DNA of 64,000 nucleotides from DAOUKH01 sp964291475 (GCA_964291475.2 OZ220076.1:1-64000); one strand, 5' to 3'; shown: positions 25,680-34,989, numbered from the stretch's first letter. The notes: a model not told the origin generated them from the sequence alone. Numbers and translations are program-made.

Positions 25680-25892
25680 ATGGCGCAAGTCCGACCCATC
25701 AAGCACGGCCCTTACATGATCACCGGCGTGGAGAAGATCACCGACTCGTCGGGCAAGAACGAACTCTCCCTGGAAGGCATCGCCGACGACAGCGGCACGG
25801 TCTTCCTCTGCCGCTGCGGCCAATCGGCCACCAAGCCCTTCTGCGACGGAACGCACGCGAGCGTAGGTTTCGAGAGCGACGTCACCGCGTAG
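25680..25892 (+). CDS. CDGSH-type iron-sulfur protein
   Basis: A 70-residue protein with one complete CDGSH (zf-CDGSH) motif: CRCGQSATKPFCDGTH, where three Cys and one His bind a 2Fe-2S cluster. An N-terminal strand region (IKHGPYMITGVEKI) precedes it. A GGAGG site lies 8 bases before the ATG. Stand-alone bacterial versions are small redox proteins of unknown partner. It is convergent with the esterase gene at 25899. Confidence 0.93.
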   Translation: MAQVRPIKHGPYMITGVEKITDSSGKNELSLEGIADDSGTVFLCRCGQSATKPFCDGTHASVGFESDVTA

Positions 25893-25898
25893 GCAGGT

Positions 25899-26828
25899 CT
25901 ACCCCGTCTCGAACGCCCCTCTGAGCGCGGCGGCGACCTCGTCGATGGCCTCCTTGGCCTTGTCGACGGCGGCGTGCCAGCCGAAGAAGCCGTGCGCCAT
26001 GCCGGGGTATTCGCTGTAGGTGACGGCAACCCCGGCGTCGCGGAGCGCGTCGGCGTAGGCGCGGCCCTCGTCGCGGAGCGGGTCGTACTCGGCGGTGATC
26101 ACCAGCGCCGGGGCCACGCCCGCCAGGGTGTCGGCGCGCAGGGGGCAGACGTAGGGGTGGTCGGCGTCGGCGGCGTCGGCGAGGTAGTGGTCCCAGAACC
26201 AGGCCATTGCGGCCTGCGTCAGGCCCGGCCCCTGGCCATTCTCGACGTAGGACGGGCGGGTGAAGTCCCGCTCGATGACGGGGTAGATGGGCACCTGGAA
26301 GACGAAGTCCGGGCCGCCGCGGTCGCGGGCCATGAGGGCCACGGCGGCGGCGAGGTTGCCGCCGGCGCTGCCGCCGGCGACGGCGGTCCGCGATGTATCG
26401 ACGTCGATCAGGCGGGCTTGGTCGTGGGTCCACTTGGCGGCGGCGTAGCAGTCCTCCGGCGCGGCGGGGAACTTGTGCTCCGGCGCCAAGCGGTACTCGA
26501 CGGAGACGACGACGCACTCCGCCGCGTTGGCGAGCAGCCGCGCCGTTGCCTCGTAGCCCCAGATGCTGCCCACGACCCAGCCGCCGCCGTGGATGAGGAC
26601 GAGCGCGGGGAACGGCCCGTCGCCCGCGGGGGTGTAGACGCGGACGGGGACGCCGCCGTTGGGGCCGGGCGCCTCGAACATCTCGACGCGGGCGACCATG
26701 GGAGCGAACGGCGTCGGGGCGGCGTCGCCGCGTCCCCGGGCTTCGACGGGCGTCTGTTCCTCGTAGGAGGGCGCGTCGGCGCGCTGCATCGCTTCGAAGA
26801 GGGCTACGACTTGCGGGTCAAGGGGCAC
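25899..26828 (-). CDS. Alpha/beta hydrolase (HSL-family esterase)
   Basis: A 309-residue hormone-sensitive-lipase-type esterase: oxyanion-hole HGGGWVVGS, nucleophile elbow GGSAGGN (Ser near 155), acid EYDPLRDEG and His in GMAHGFF. GTG start at 26828 preceded by AGGAG. It hydrolyses short acyl esters. The next gene on the same strand (26882-27808) is a close paralog, which implies a tandem duplication. Confidence 0.93.
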   Translation of the reverse strand: MPLDPQVVALFEAMQRADAPSYEEQTPVEARGRGDAAPTPFAPMVARVEMFEAPGPNGGVPVRVYTPAGDGPFPALVLIHGGGWVVGSIWGYEATARLLANAAECVVVSVEYRLAPEHKFPAAPEDCYAAAKWTHDQARLIDVDTSRTAVAGGSAGGNLAAAVALMARDRGGPDFVFQVPIYPVIERDFTRPSYVENGQGPGLTQAAMAWFWDHYLADAADADHPYVCPLRADTLAGVAPALVITAEYDPLRDEGRAYADALRDAGVAVTYSEYPGMAHGFFGWHAAVDKAKEAIDEVAAALRGAFETG

Positions 26829-26881
26829 GTCTTACTCCTAACACCCGCCTCATCTCAAGGCGGCGCGGTTGAAAACTCGTT

Positions 26882-27808
26882 CTAGGCGAGCGCCTGCTTC
26901 ATGGCCGCCGCGATCTCGTCGAGCGCCTCCATGCCCATGTCGATGGCGTGCCACATGGTGACGAAGCCGTGGGGGACGCCGGGGTAGTCGTGGTGGACGA
27001 CGGAGACACCGGCCTCCTGCAGGGCGCGGGCGTAGACGGCGCCCTCGTCGCGCAGCGGGTCGTACTCGGCGGTGATCACCAGCGCGGGCGCCGCCTTGGC
27101 GAGGTGCTCGGAGTAGATCGGCGCGACGTGGGGATGGGTCGTCTCCGACGGGTCGTTGAGGTACTGGTCCCAGAACCACTGCATCATCGCGCGGGTCAGG
27201 ATGGGACCGTCGGCGCGGTCGCGGTACGACTGGTTGTCGAAGTCGGCGGCGATCACCGGGTAGATCGGGACCTGGAGGGCGATGTCGGGGCCGCCGCGCT
27301 CGGCGGCCATGACGGCGGCGCAGGCGGTGAGGTTGCCGCCGGCGCTGTCGCCGGTGACGCCGAGCCGCGAGCCGTCGCCGCCGAGGTCGGCGCCGTGGTC
27401 GCGGGCCCAGACCACGGCGGCGTAGGCGTCCTCGGCGGCGGCGGGGAACTTGTGCTCCGGCGCGAGGCGGTAGTCGACGGAGACGACGATGCAGCCGGAC
27501 TTGTTGGCGAGTTGGCGGCAGACTCCGTCGACCATCCAAAGGTCGCCGATGACCCAACCGCCGCCGTGGTAGTAGACGATGATGCCCGAGCCGGTTTCGT
27601 GGTCGATGGGCCAGTAGATGCGGACGGGAATGCCGCCGCCGGGGCCGGGTATGGTGTCGTTGAGGATCTGACCGACACCGGGGGCGGCGGGTTTGGGGCC
27701 CGCCGCGGAGAAGGCGCGGGCGTCGCGCGGGCTGAGGGTGTCCATAGGCGGGCGGTTGAGCGCCGCCATGGCGTCGACGACGCGCTGCGCTTGGGGATGA
27801 AGCGGCAC
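26882..27808 (-). CDS. Alpha/beta hydrolase (HSL-family esterase), paralog
   Basis: 308 residues with HGGGWVIGD, GDSAGGN, EYDPLRDEG and GVPHGFV at the positions of the oxyanion hole and the Ser-Asp-His triad. Starts at GTG 27808 after AAGGAGG. It shares order, length and many stretches with the gene 53 bases downstream, so the pair probably arose by duplication and may be cotranscribed. Confidence 0.93.
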   Translation of the reverse strand: MPLHPQAQRVVDAMAALNRPPMDTLSPRDARAFSAAGPKPAAPGVGQILNDTIPGPGGGIPVRIYWPIDHETGSGIIVYYHGGGWVIGDLWMVDGVCRQLANKSGCIVVSVDYRLAPEHKFPAAAEDAYAAVVWARDHGADLGGDGSRLGVTGDSAGGNLTACAAVMAAERGGPDIALQVPIYPVIAADFDNQSYRDRADGPILTRAMMQWFWDQYLNDPSETTHPHVAPIYSEHLAKAAPALVITAEYDPLRDEGAVYARALQEAGVSVVHHDYPGVPHGFVTMWHAIDMGMEALDEIAAAMKQALA

Positions 27809-27951
27809 GGGCGCCTCCTTGGTTGAAGGTGGGGCGCACTATAGCACGCGGCGCTTCCGGGCTGACACGAGCCTTCATGGTTGACCCCCAAGAGGGCGCT
27901 TGCTAGGCTCGCCGAGCCCGTCCCGGGGACGGGGGAGGCGAAAGGAGCCGG

Positions 27952-29166
27952 ATGCGGTCGATTCTCGAAGGGATGCGCGTCATCAGTTGGACGGTCGGCG
28001 CGACCGGGCCGATGGCGGCGACGATCCTGGGCGACATGGGCGCCGAGGTGATCAAGGTCGAGGACCCGCGCGTCGGCGACATGGCCCGCACGCTGAACCG
28101 CGCCCACGGGGTGAACCTGAAGATGCCGGCGGGCAGCAGCCTGATCTGGGAGAAGAACAACCGCAACGCCCGCGGCATCGCCCTGAACCTCAAGACGCCG
28201 AAGGGCCTCGAGGCGATGTACCGGATCGTCGAGAAGTCCGACGCCCTCATCCAGAACTACCGCGCGGGGGCGGCGGCGCGTCTGGGCATGGACTACGAGA
28301 CCCTGCGCGAGATCAACCCCAAGCTGGTCTACGCCTCCTCGACGGGCTACGGGCACAAGGGGCCGTACGTCGACCGGCCCAACCTCGACACGGTGACGTT
28401 GGCGGCGAGCGGCAACATGACGCTGGCGGGCGGCCCCGACGCTCCGCCGGTGAACAACTCCGGCATGGCCGACCAGATGGGCGCGGTCTGGCTCGCCTTC
28501 GGCGCCGTCGCCGCCCTGCTCGCCCGCGAGCGCCACGGCTTCGGCCAGGAGGTCTTCTCCTCCGGGCTCGGCGCGATGATCAACCTCCAGTCGATCGCGG
28601 TGCTCTCCCGCGCCGCCACCGGCCAGGGGCCGGGTCACCAGGACCGCGCCGACGCCAGGAACCCGCTCGCCAACTGGTACCGCTGCAAGGGCGGACGTTG
28701 GATCGTGCTCGCCCTCGTCCAAGGCGACCGCTATTGGCCGACCCTGTGCAAGGCGCTGGGCCTGCCCGAGCTGGAGCATGACCCCCGGTTCGTCACCCTC
28801 CTCGACCGCGAGGAGAACAACCGGGAGCTCATCGCGATCTTCGACGCGAAGTTCGCCGAGCGCACCTACGAGGAGTGGGACGCCGCCTTCCAAGCCGCCG
28901 GCGACCTCATCTACACCCGCATCAACAACATCGCCGACCTGGAGGACGACCCGCAGGTCATCGCCAACGACTACATCACGGAATGGGACCACCCCCGCTT
29001 CGGCAAGATGAAGGTCCCCGGCTTCCCGGTGCAGTTCAGCGAGACGCCGCAGAGCCTCCGGCTCGCCGCCCCGGAGCTCGGCGAGCACACCGAAGAAGTC
29101 CTCCAAGAGTACGGCTACACCTGGGAAGACCTGCAGGAGATGAAGGCCGAAGGAGCGATACTCTAG
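27952..29166 (+). CDS. CaiB/BaiF CoA-transferase
   Basis: A 404-residue family III CoA-transferase of normal length. MRVISWTVGATGPMAATILGD opening, KVEDPRVGDMAR, SSTGYGHKGPY and the catalytic Asp in SGMADQMGAV. It transfers CoA between carboxylates; substrate unknown. ATG 27952 follows AAAGGAG. Its neighbours are esterases and a toxin-antitoxin operon, which gives no pathway hint. Confidence 0.92.
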   Translation: MRSILEGMRVISWTVGATGPMAATILGDMGAEVIKVEDPRVGDMARTLNRAHGVNLKMPAGSSLIWEKNNRNARGIALNLKTPKGLEAMYRIVEKSDALIQNYRAGAAARLGMDYETLREINPKLVYASSTGYGHKGPYVDRPNLDTVTLAASGNMTLAGGPDAPPVNNSGMADQMGAVWLAFGAVAALLARERHGFGQEVFSSGLGAMINLQSIAVLSRAATGQGPGHQDRADARNPLANWYRCKGGRWIVLALVQGDRYWPTLCKALGLPELEHDPRFVTLLDREENNRELIAIFDAKFAERTYEEWDAAFQAAGDLIYTRINNIADLEDDPQVIANDYITEWDHPRFGKMKVPGFPVQFSETPQSLRLAAPELGEHTEEVLQEYGYTWEDLQEMKAEGAIL

Positions 29167-29209
29167 GCGTGGTCCGCTCCGCTTGCCCGCACGGACATAT
29201 GGACGCATA

Positions 29210-29236
29210 ATGTCTTTACCCCTCAGGTAAAGGCAT
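29210..29236 (+). promoter_or_regulatory. Operator-like palindrome at higB start
   Basis: ATGTCTTTACC (29210-29220) and GGTAAAGGCAT (29226-29236) are inverted repeats matching at 10 of 11 positions, with a 5-base centre. The right arm directly abuts the higB ATG, so binding here, most likely by the HTH of the antitoxin, would block transcription and the ribosome site (AGG within the arm). Confidence 0.65.
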
Positions 29237-29533
29237 ATGCGGATCGAGTTCGCCAGCAACAAGCTCCGCAAATGCTATGAGAAGCAGGCCACAGCCATTA
29301 GGCAATGGGGCCGCGACGTAGGAGTGCGTTATCGGCAGATCGTAGACACGATCGAATCGGTAGAACTCTTCGAGGACCTCTACAAGTACCGTTACCTGCG
29401 CCTTCACGTCCTGCGCGGAAAGCGAGCCGGGCAGTATGCGATAACGATCTTGGGACCACACCGTCTAATCCTTGTGCCGGAAGAGGACGGCCGCACAGCC
29501 GTAATCGAGGATGTGGTGGACTACCATGACTAG
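29237..29533 (+). CDS. higB: HigB-type toxin (RelE/ParE superfamily)
   Basis: A 98-residue protein of the HigB/plasmid-maintenance-killer type: MRIEFASNKLRKCYEKQ start, KYRYLRLHVLRGKRAGQYAITIL core and the terminal VIEDVVDYHD. Family members are ribosome-dependent mRNA endonucleases. Its 3' end overlaps the antitoxin start by 8 bases, the usual toxin-first HigBA order. Regulated by the palindrome that touches its start codon. Confidence 0.88.
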   Translation: MRIEFASNKLRKCYEKQATAIRQWGRDVGVRYRQIVDTIESVELFEDLYKYRYLRLHVLRGKRAGQYAITILGPHRLILVPEEDGRTAVIEDVVDYHD

Positions 29534-30608
29534 CAGCAAAGCCTTCTACTCCGACACGCCGACTACGCCCGGCGAGATTCTCCTCAACGAATTGGAGGAG
29601 ATCGGCATGAGCCAGCAGGAGTTGGCTCGGCGCATGGGGCGGCCGGCACCAAAGATCAACGAGATTATCAAGGGCACAAAGCGGGTCACCCAAGACACGG
29701 CATTGCAGCTCGAACGGGTTCTCGGCATCCCCGCCCATGCGTGGATGAACCTGGAGACGAACCGTCGCCTCACCGAGGCTCGCATTGCGGAGCGGCCTCG
29801 GCTCGCGGAGCACACGCCGGTTCTCAAGCAATACCCCGTGCGCGAAATGGAGAAGCTCGGATGGATTGAGCAGTATACGGATCCTGTCGATCGGGTACGT
29901 GAATTGCTGACATTCTTCGGTGTCGCCTCGCCGGACAGCATTGAGGAACCGTCGTTGGCGGGAGCCTTCAGGATCACGGGCAAGAAGAGCCGGGTCTCCA
30001 AGGAGTCCTTGGCAGTGTGGTTACGTAGAGGCTTGATCGAAGGACAACGGGTCGAGACCGCGGCATTCGATGCCTCGAAGTTCAAGCAAGCACTGCGGAG
30101 GATCCGGGACGACTACACGACGACGGGGGTGCCGACGGCGCTCCCTGCGATGCGAAACCTCTGCGCGGAGGCCGGCGTCGCGCTTGTGGTCGTGAAGGAG
30201 CTGCCCAAGATCGGCGCCAACGGCGTAACCCGCTGGTTAAGTCCACGCAAGGCCATGATTCAAATGTCGATCCGGTGGCGATGGGAGGACATCTTCTGGT
30301 TCACCTTCTTCCACGAAGCAGATCATGTTCTTGGTGGAAGGAAGAAGTTCTACATCGATTGGAGCACCGGCGGCGACAAGAACGATGACGAGCGCAGAGC
30401 CGACCGGTTCGCGGGCGACTTCCTCTTGCCTCCAGCAGAGTACGCCAAGTTCAGCAAGGGCGATCCAGGAAGTGCCTATGCGGTCGAACAGTTCGCTCGA
30501 TCAATGCGCGTGTCGCCGGGCGTTGTCGTCGGGCGTCTGCAGCATGACAAGGTGATTGGATATCAGAACCTCAATAGTCTGCGTTCTCGCCTCGTCTGGG
30601 CCGAGTAG
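29526..30608 (+). CDS. higA: HigA-like antitoxin fused to ImmA/IrrE-type metallopeptidase
   Basis: 360 residues. Residues 10-85: PTTPGEILLNELEEIGMSQQ, a HigA-type helix-turn-helix with GIPAHAWMNLE. Residues about 190-340: an ImmA/IrrE peptidase domain with zinc motif HEADH in FWFTFFHEADHVL and the following ERRADRFAGDFLLP that provides the third ligand. The HTH half should bind and neutralise HigB and repress the operon at 29210-29236. The peptidase half may cleave a partner, as ImmA does with its repressor. ATG 29526 overlaps higB. Confidence 0.88.
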   Translation: MTSSKAFYSDTPTTPGEILLNELEEIGMSQQELARRMGRPAPKINEIIKGTKRVTQDTALQLERVLGIPAHAWMNLETNRRLTEARIAERPRLAEHTPVLKQYPVREMEKLGWIEQYTDPVDRVRELLTFFGVASPDSIEEPSLAGAFRITGKKSRVSKESLAVWLRRGLIEGQRVETAAFDASKFKQALRRIRDDYTTTGVPTALPAMRNLCAEAGVALVVVKELPKIGANGVTRWLSPRKAMIQMSIRWRWEDIFWFTFFHEADHVLGGRKKFYIDWSTGGDKNDDERRADRFAGDFLLPPAEYAKFSKGDPGSAYAVEQFARSMRVSPGVVVGRLQHDKVIGYQNLNSLRSRLVWAE

Positions 30609-30646
30609 GGCCATGGCCCGCCGCGCACGGGAGCGATACTGTAGGC

Positions 30647-31522
30647 GTGGCTGATTTCCCCAGAGAGGTGCCAGCCGAGCTGCTGCACGAGGCCGTGGAG
30701 GACATCGTGCGCTTCGGGCTCGGCGAGGACGGCGCCGACGACGACGTCACCACGCGGGTGCTCATCGATTCGAAAGAGTTGGGCACGGGCCGGTTCGTGG
30801 CCAAGGCCTCCGGCATCGTGGCCGGGCTGCCCGCCGCGTCCGAGGTCTTCCACCAAGTCGACGAGGGGCTCGGCTTCACCTCGGAGACGCGCGACGGCGC
30901 AGCGGTGGAGGAAGGTCAAACGCTGGCGGTCGTCGAGGGGCGGCTGGGGTCGATCCTCGCCGGCGAGCGGCTGGCGCTAAACCTGTTGCAGCGCCTGAGC
31001 GGCATCGCGACGCTGACGGCGGCCTACGCCACCGCGGTCGAGGGCACCGGCGCGCGCATCCTCGACACGCGTAAGACGACGCCGGGCCTCCGGCTGCTCG
31101 AAAAGTACGCCGTGCGGGCGGGCGGCGGCCACAACCACCGCCTCGGACTCGCCGACGCCGTTCTCATCAAGGACAACCACATCGCGGCCCTGCGGCGTGA
31201 GGGGCTGAGCCTGGGCGAGATCGTCGAGCGGGCGCGGGCCAAGGCGCCCCCCGGCATGACGATCGAGATCGAGGTCACGACGCCCGCTGAGGCGGACGAA
31301 GCGGCGGCGGCCGCGCCCGACCTCATCCTGCTCGACAACATGGACCCGCCGCGGCTCGCCGAGGCGGTCCGCGCCGTCGCCGGGCGGGCGAAGACGGAAG
31401 CCTCCGGCGGCGTGACCCTCGGGACGGCACGGCAAGCCGCCGAGGCCGGCGTCGACTTCATCTCCGTCGGCGCGTTGACGCACTCGGCCCCGGCACTCGA
31501 CATCAGCCTCATGGTGGAATAG
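30647..31522 (+). CDS. nadC: Nicotinate-nucleotide pyrophosphorylase (carboxylating)
   Basis: A 291-residue quinolinate phosphoribosyltransferase of de novo NAD synthesis: quinolinate + PRPP to nicotinate mononucleotide. Diagnostic segments are LNLLQRLSGIATLTA, ILDTRKTTPGLRLLEKYAVRAGGG, HNHRLGLADAVLIKDNH and the C-terminal EASGGVTLGTARQAAEAGVDFISVG. GTG start at 30647 with the start codon followed by ADFPREVP. nadA and nadB are not nearby. Confidence 0.95.
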   Translation: MADFPREVPAELLHEAVEDIVRFGLGEDGADDDVTTRVLIDSKELGTGRFVAKASGIVAGLPAASEVFHQVDEGLGFTSETRDGAAVEEGQTLAVVEGRLGSILAGERLALNLLQRLSGIATLTAAYATAVEGTGARILDTRKTTPGLRLLEKYAVRAGGGHNHRLGLADAVLIKDNHIAALRREGLSLGEIVERARAKAPPGMTIEIEVTTPAEADEAAAAAPDLILLDNMDPPRLAEAVRAVAGRAKTEASGGVTLGTARQAAEAGVDFISVGALTHSAPALDISLMVE

Positions 31523-31564
31523 AAGGGCGAGGCTCGCGGCGCGGGAGGGGGCGGATTTCGATGA

Positions 31565-31990
31565 CCCGCGGGTGGTTGTGAGGGGGCCCCTCATCTCAAT
31601 CTTCTCCCGCGGGGAGACCTTTGCGTAACCTTGAAGCGAGTGGAGGAGCAGCGCCCTGCGGGCGCTTGCGCGCCTGACGGCGCGCGCCCTCTCTCAAATC
31701 TCCCCAGAGGGGGAGAGGGAAGACCTCCCGGCCCCACCCGTCTTCCAACCGGCGGCGGCAGTTGTGCAAAGGTCTCCCACGGGAGAAAAGGTAGGACCTC
31801 CCAGCCCCCCACCTCCGACGCGCCTGATGGCGCGCCCTCCCTCAGTCCCTCCCAGTAGGGAGGGAGGGTTAAGATGGCGACTGCATGAGGTGTTCGGGGG
31901 TGGGAAGGCGCGGCCCCGGAGACCACCCCCAGGGCAACCACAAGGGTTGCCCCTACAGGGATGATCCCCTGCGGGCGCCGCAGGTTACGC
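31565..31990. repeat. Array of palindromic intergenic repeats
   Basis: Contains CCCCTCATCTCAATCTTCTCCC with its mirrored arm, the GAGCAGCGCCCTGCGGGCGC unit with CTCTCAAATCTCCCCAGAGGGGGAGAG (31640-31720), a CCTCAGTCCCTCCCAGTAGGGAGGGAGG unit (31845-31873) and a GGGCAACCACAAGGGTTGCCCCTACAGGG palindrome (31931-31960). No coding gene is evident in the 560 bases between nadC and the next gene. Confidence 0.85.
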
Positions 31991-32083
31991 AAGGGTCTCC
32001 GTGGGGAGAGGGCGTACCGCCCGCGGGTGGGCAGCCGCTGCGCCGTTGTATGATGCGCCGGATTCTCCCCAGGGAGGTTGGGC

Positions 32084-33012
32084 ATGTCCCCATCGAGAGA
32101 AGTCGGACTCGTCGTGTCGGGCGTCAAGGGCGACCTGGCCAAGGTCGCGGAGCAGGCGAGGATGGTCGAGCGCGCCGGCTACCACGGTGTCTACTCCACC
32201 GAGTCCGGCATCGGGAGCCTGGCGCTGTGTCTCCATATGGCGCTGGCCACCGAGCGGGTGCGGGTCGGCTCGGCAATCACCAACTTCTACCTGCGGCATC
32301 CCGCCATCTGCGCCCAGGAGACCTCATACATCAACGAGATCTCCGGAGGCCGGATGGACCTCGGCTTGGGGACGGCCCACCAGCCGACGAACGAGCCGCG
32401 CGGGATCGACATGTCGAAGCCGCTTACCGCGCTGCGCAACTACGTCGCGGCGATGGAGGCCGAAACGTGGGGCGACCCCAGCCTCTACATCGGCGCGCTC
32501 CGCCAGAAGATGACGGCGACGGCGGGCGAGATCTCCGACGGCGCATTCTCAACATGATCCCCAAGAGCTTGCTGCCCAAATGGGTGGACGCGCTGCAAGC
32601 GGGCGCGGCGCGGCGCACGGACGGCAAGGCCACGGCGAAGACCTGCCTCTTCCTCGGCTGCGCCATGTCGGAGAACGTCGAGGAGGCCCGCGACGTCGCC
32701 CGCGCCGGAGTGGCCTTCTACCAGCGTCTCCCCTTCTACCAGGCGCTGATGGACGAGGCGGGCTACGGCACCGAGGCGCGGACCTGCGGCGCGGCGTTGG
32801 CACGCGGCGACCAGCAAGCCGCCCTCGCCGCAATCAGCGACGAGATGGTGGACGAGCTCTACCTTGCCGGCACACCGGCCCAGATCAAGGCCGGCATGGA
32901 CGAGTACTTCGACCAAGGCGCCGAGCTGCTGATTCTCTCCACCCGCGCCGCCTCCGACCGCATCCCCGACGCCTTCGAGAACACCTGCGCCGCCCTCGCG
33001 CCAGGCGGCTAG
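32084..33012 (+). CDS. LLM-class flavin-dependent oxidoreductase, single-base frameshift
   Basis: From ATG 32084, behind GGGAGG, the frame encodes a luciferase-like barrel (LAKVAEQARMVERAGYHGVYSTE, RVRVGSAITNFYLRHP, GGRMDLGLGTAHQPTN) and stops at 32557. The next frame takes up the domain at ILNMIPKSLLPKWVDAL and runs to 33012 (LYLAGTPAQIKAGMDEYFDQGAELLILS). One missing base near 32543 (GGCGCATTCTC) repairs a protein of about 309 residues, the usual size for an F420/FMN-dependent LLM protein. Either a recent pseudogene or an assembly indel. Confidence 0.82.
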
Positions 33013-33103
33013 GCGTAAAATAGCAAGAAGAATTTTCTTCCGCGGTCGTTTGTCACTTCGAAGATGGGCAAGCACCAAGGACTTGCATCCACCGGACGCC
33101 GCC

Positions 33104-33256
33104 ATGCCCGCAAAGAAACACAAAGCTAGCGACTACCTCAAGACGCCCGAGGAGATCGCCGCGTACCTGAACGCGGCGATTGATGACATGGACGGCGACC
33201 CACGCTTGCTGATGAAGGCGTTTCGCAACGTCGCCGAGGCACGGGGCGGCGCCTAG
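33104..33256 (+). pseudogene. Short antitoxin-like remnant (addiction-module antidote N-terminus)
   Basis: 50 codons: SDYLKTPEEIAAYLNAAIDD...LLMKAFRNVAEARGG resembles the first half of the about 100-residue 'probable addiction module antidote' proteins, which then continue into a helix-turn-helix. Here the frame ends right after AEARGGA and palindromic repeat sequence starts within 10 bases, so the DNA-binding half has apparently been lost to repeat insertion or deletion. No toxin partner is seen. A genuine short protein cannot be excluded. Confidence 0.5.
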
Positions 33257-33259
33257 CGG

Positions 33260-33480
33260 AGAGCCACCCTGCGGGCGCCCGCGCGCCTGCGGCGCGCGCC
33301 CTCTCTCAATCTCCCCCAAGGGGGAGAGGCCGGAAGGGACGGGCGATTCGCGAATCGCCCCTACAGGGGAGGGGAGAAGACCCCGCCCACACCCCCTGGG
33401 CAACCACGAGGGTTGCCCCTACATGGACGATCCTCCACCGGCTCCAAGGGCTGTGCAAGGGTCTCCAAAGCGGGCGCGGC
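33260..33480. repeat. Palindromic intergenic repeats
   Basis: Unit CCCTGCGGGCGCCCGCGCGCC...CTCTCTCAATCTCCCCCAAGGGGGAGAGG (33268-33329), then GGGCGATTCGCGAATCGCCCCTACAGGG (33340-33367) and GGGCAACCACGAGGGTTGCCCCTAC (33399-33423). Confidence 0.85.
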
Positions 33481-33541
33481 CGGAGGGGGATCGCCACCGC
33501 CCCCCGTCGGGTAGAATGGCGGGCATGAGAGGGAGGCTGCC

Positions 33542-33937
33542 ATGGAGATGCGGGTAAGCGAGAAGAAGACGTTCGACGTCGGGGGCCTGAGCTTCACGGT
33601 GCTGCACCGCGAGCTTGGCGAAAAGGACGGGGGCGTGAGCATCGAGATCTACGGCGACGTCGAGGGCGAGCGCACCCAGGTGCTGCGCTTCGACTGCTTC
33701 CGCAACGAGCCGCACTATCACATGCCGCCCAGCGTCCCGGGCCAACTGGACCTCGATGCCAAGGAAATCGGCGACGCGCTGGACTGGTCGATGCGGCAGA
33801 TCAGCGAGCACCTCCCCGAGATGATCCAGACCGCCGGCTTCATCGACCTGGCGAAGACCGTGGACCGGGACGCCCTGCGCGCCGAGGCGCCGGACCGCGT
33901 GCGCGAGGCGATCGCGGCGACCGCCGGCTCGATCTAA
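33542..33937 (+). CDS. Conserved-looking hypothetical protein, 131 aa
   Basis: I do not recognise this protein. It is acidic, without membrane segments. The N-terminal half is beta-rich (KTFDVGGLSFTVLHREL, VSIEIYGD, QVLRFDCFRNEPHYHMPP) with a His/Tyr-rich centre; the C-terminal half is helical (IGDALDWSMRQISEHLPEMI). Codon use and GC3 look like the neighbours, and it is 13 bases upstream of the 2-hydroxyacid dehydrogenase gene, so the two may be cotranscribed. Confidence 0.75.
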   Translation: MEMRVSEKKTFDVGGLSFTVLHRELGEKDGGVSIEIYGDVEGERTQVLRFDCFRNEPHYHMPPSVPGQLDLDAKEIGDALDWSMRQISEHLPEMIQTAGFIDLAKTVDRDALRAEAPDRVREAIAATAGSI

Positions 33938-33950
33938 CCCGGCGGAGGCG

Positions 33951-34922
33951 ATGGGCCGGCCCTTCGTATTCGTCACGCGCCCCGTCTTCGACGAGGCCCT
34001 CGACCTGCTTCGCGCCGCCGCCGAGATCGAGGTCTGGCCCCAACCCCAGCCGCCGCCCTACGAAGCGCTGCGCGAGCGGGCGGCGCACTGCGACGGCCTC
34101 TTCTCGCTGCTGACCGACCGCATCGACGCGCCGCTCCTCGACGCCTCGCCGAACCTCCGCGTGGTCAGCAACATGGCCGTCGGCTACAACAACATCGACG
34201 TCCCCGCCGCCACGCGCCGCGGCGTCTACGTGGGCAACACCCCCGGCGTCCTCACCGAGACCACCGCCGACCTCGCCTTCGCGCTGTTGCTCGCCCTGGC
34301 GCGCCGCGTCTCCGAGTCGGAGCGCTTCGTCCACCGCGGCGAGTGGACGACCTGGGGCCCGATGGACTTCCTCGGCGCCGACGTTCACGGCGCGGCACTC
34401 GGCATCGTCGGCATGGGGCGCATCGGCGCGGCGGTGGCCCGCCGGGCCGCCGGATTCGGCATGCGCCTGCGCTACACCTCCCGGACGCCCAAGCCCGACG
34501 CTCCGGGCGAGCCCGCCGACCTCGACACACTGCTCCGCGAGTCGGACTTCGTCTCGCTCCATGTCCCGCTCTCCGAGGAGACCCGCCACATGATCGGCGA
34601 GCGGGAGTTGTGCCTCATGAAATCCACCGCCTACCTGATCAACACGTCGCGGGGCGAGGTCGTCGACCCCAAGGCGCTGTACAAGGCGGCGGAGTCGGGG
34701 CGCATCGCCGGCGCCGCCCTCGACGTCACCGAGCCCGAGCCCATCCCCACGGGCGACCCGCTCCTCACCCTCGACAACGTCCTGGTGACGCCGCACATCG
34801 GCAGCGCGAGCCGGGCGACGCGCCTGAAGATGGCCGATATGGCGGCGCGCAACATCGTCGCCGTCCTCGAGGGCGGGGCGCCGCCTCACTGCGTGAACCC
34901 GGAGGCGGGGCCGCAGCGGTAG
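33951..34922 (+). CDS. D-isomer-specific 2-hydroxyacid dehydrogenase (glyoxylate/hydroxypyruvate reductase type)
   Basis: A 323-residue NAD(P)-dependent dehydrogenase. Substrate-domain VSNMAVGYNNIDVPAA, dinucleotide motif GIVGMGRIGAAVARR, catalytic Arg in LINTSRGEVVD, Glu in VTEPEPIP and His in TPHIGSAS are all in place. Closest in pattern to D-glycerate dehydrogenase/GhrB; reduces glyoxylate or hydroxypyruvate. Starts at ATG 33951. Confidence 0.92.
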   Translation: MGRPFVFVTRPVFDEALDLLRAAAEIEVWPQPQPPPYEALRERAAHCDGLFSLLTDRIDAPLLDASPNLRVVSNMAVGYNNIDVPAATRRGVYVGNTPGVLTETTADLAFALLLALARRVSESERFVHRGEWTTWGPMDFLGADVHGAALGIVGMGRIGAAVARRAAGFGMRLRYTSRTPKPDAPGEPADLDTLLRESDFVSLHVPLSEETRHMIGERELCLMKSTAYLINTSRGEVVDPKALYKAAESGRIAGAALDVTEPEPIPTGDPLLTLDNVLVTPHIGSASRATRLKMADMAARNIVAVLEGGAPPHCVNPEAGPQR

Positions 34923-34989
34923 GCGGGGCTAGGTGAAAGTCACTAGCCGGGGTGACTGACCGCCAGGCGCCGGGCTACGATAACCTGTG

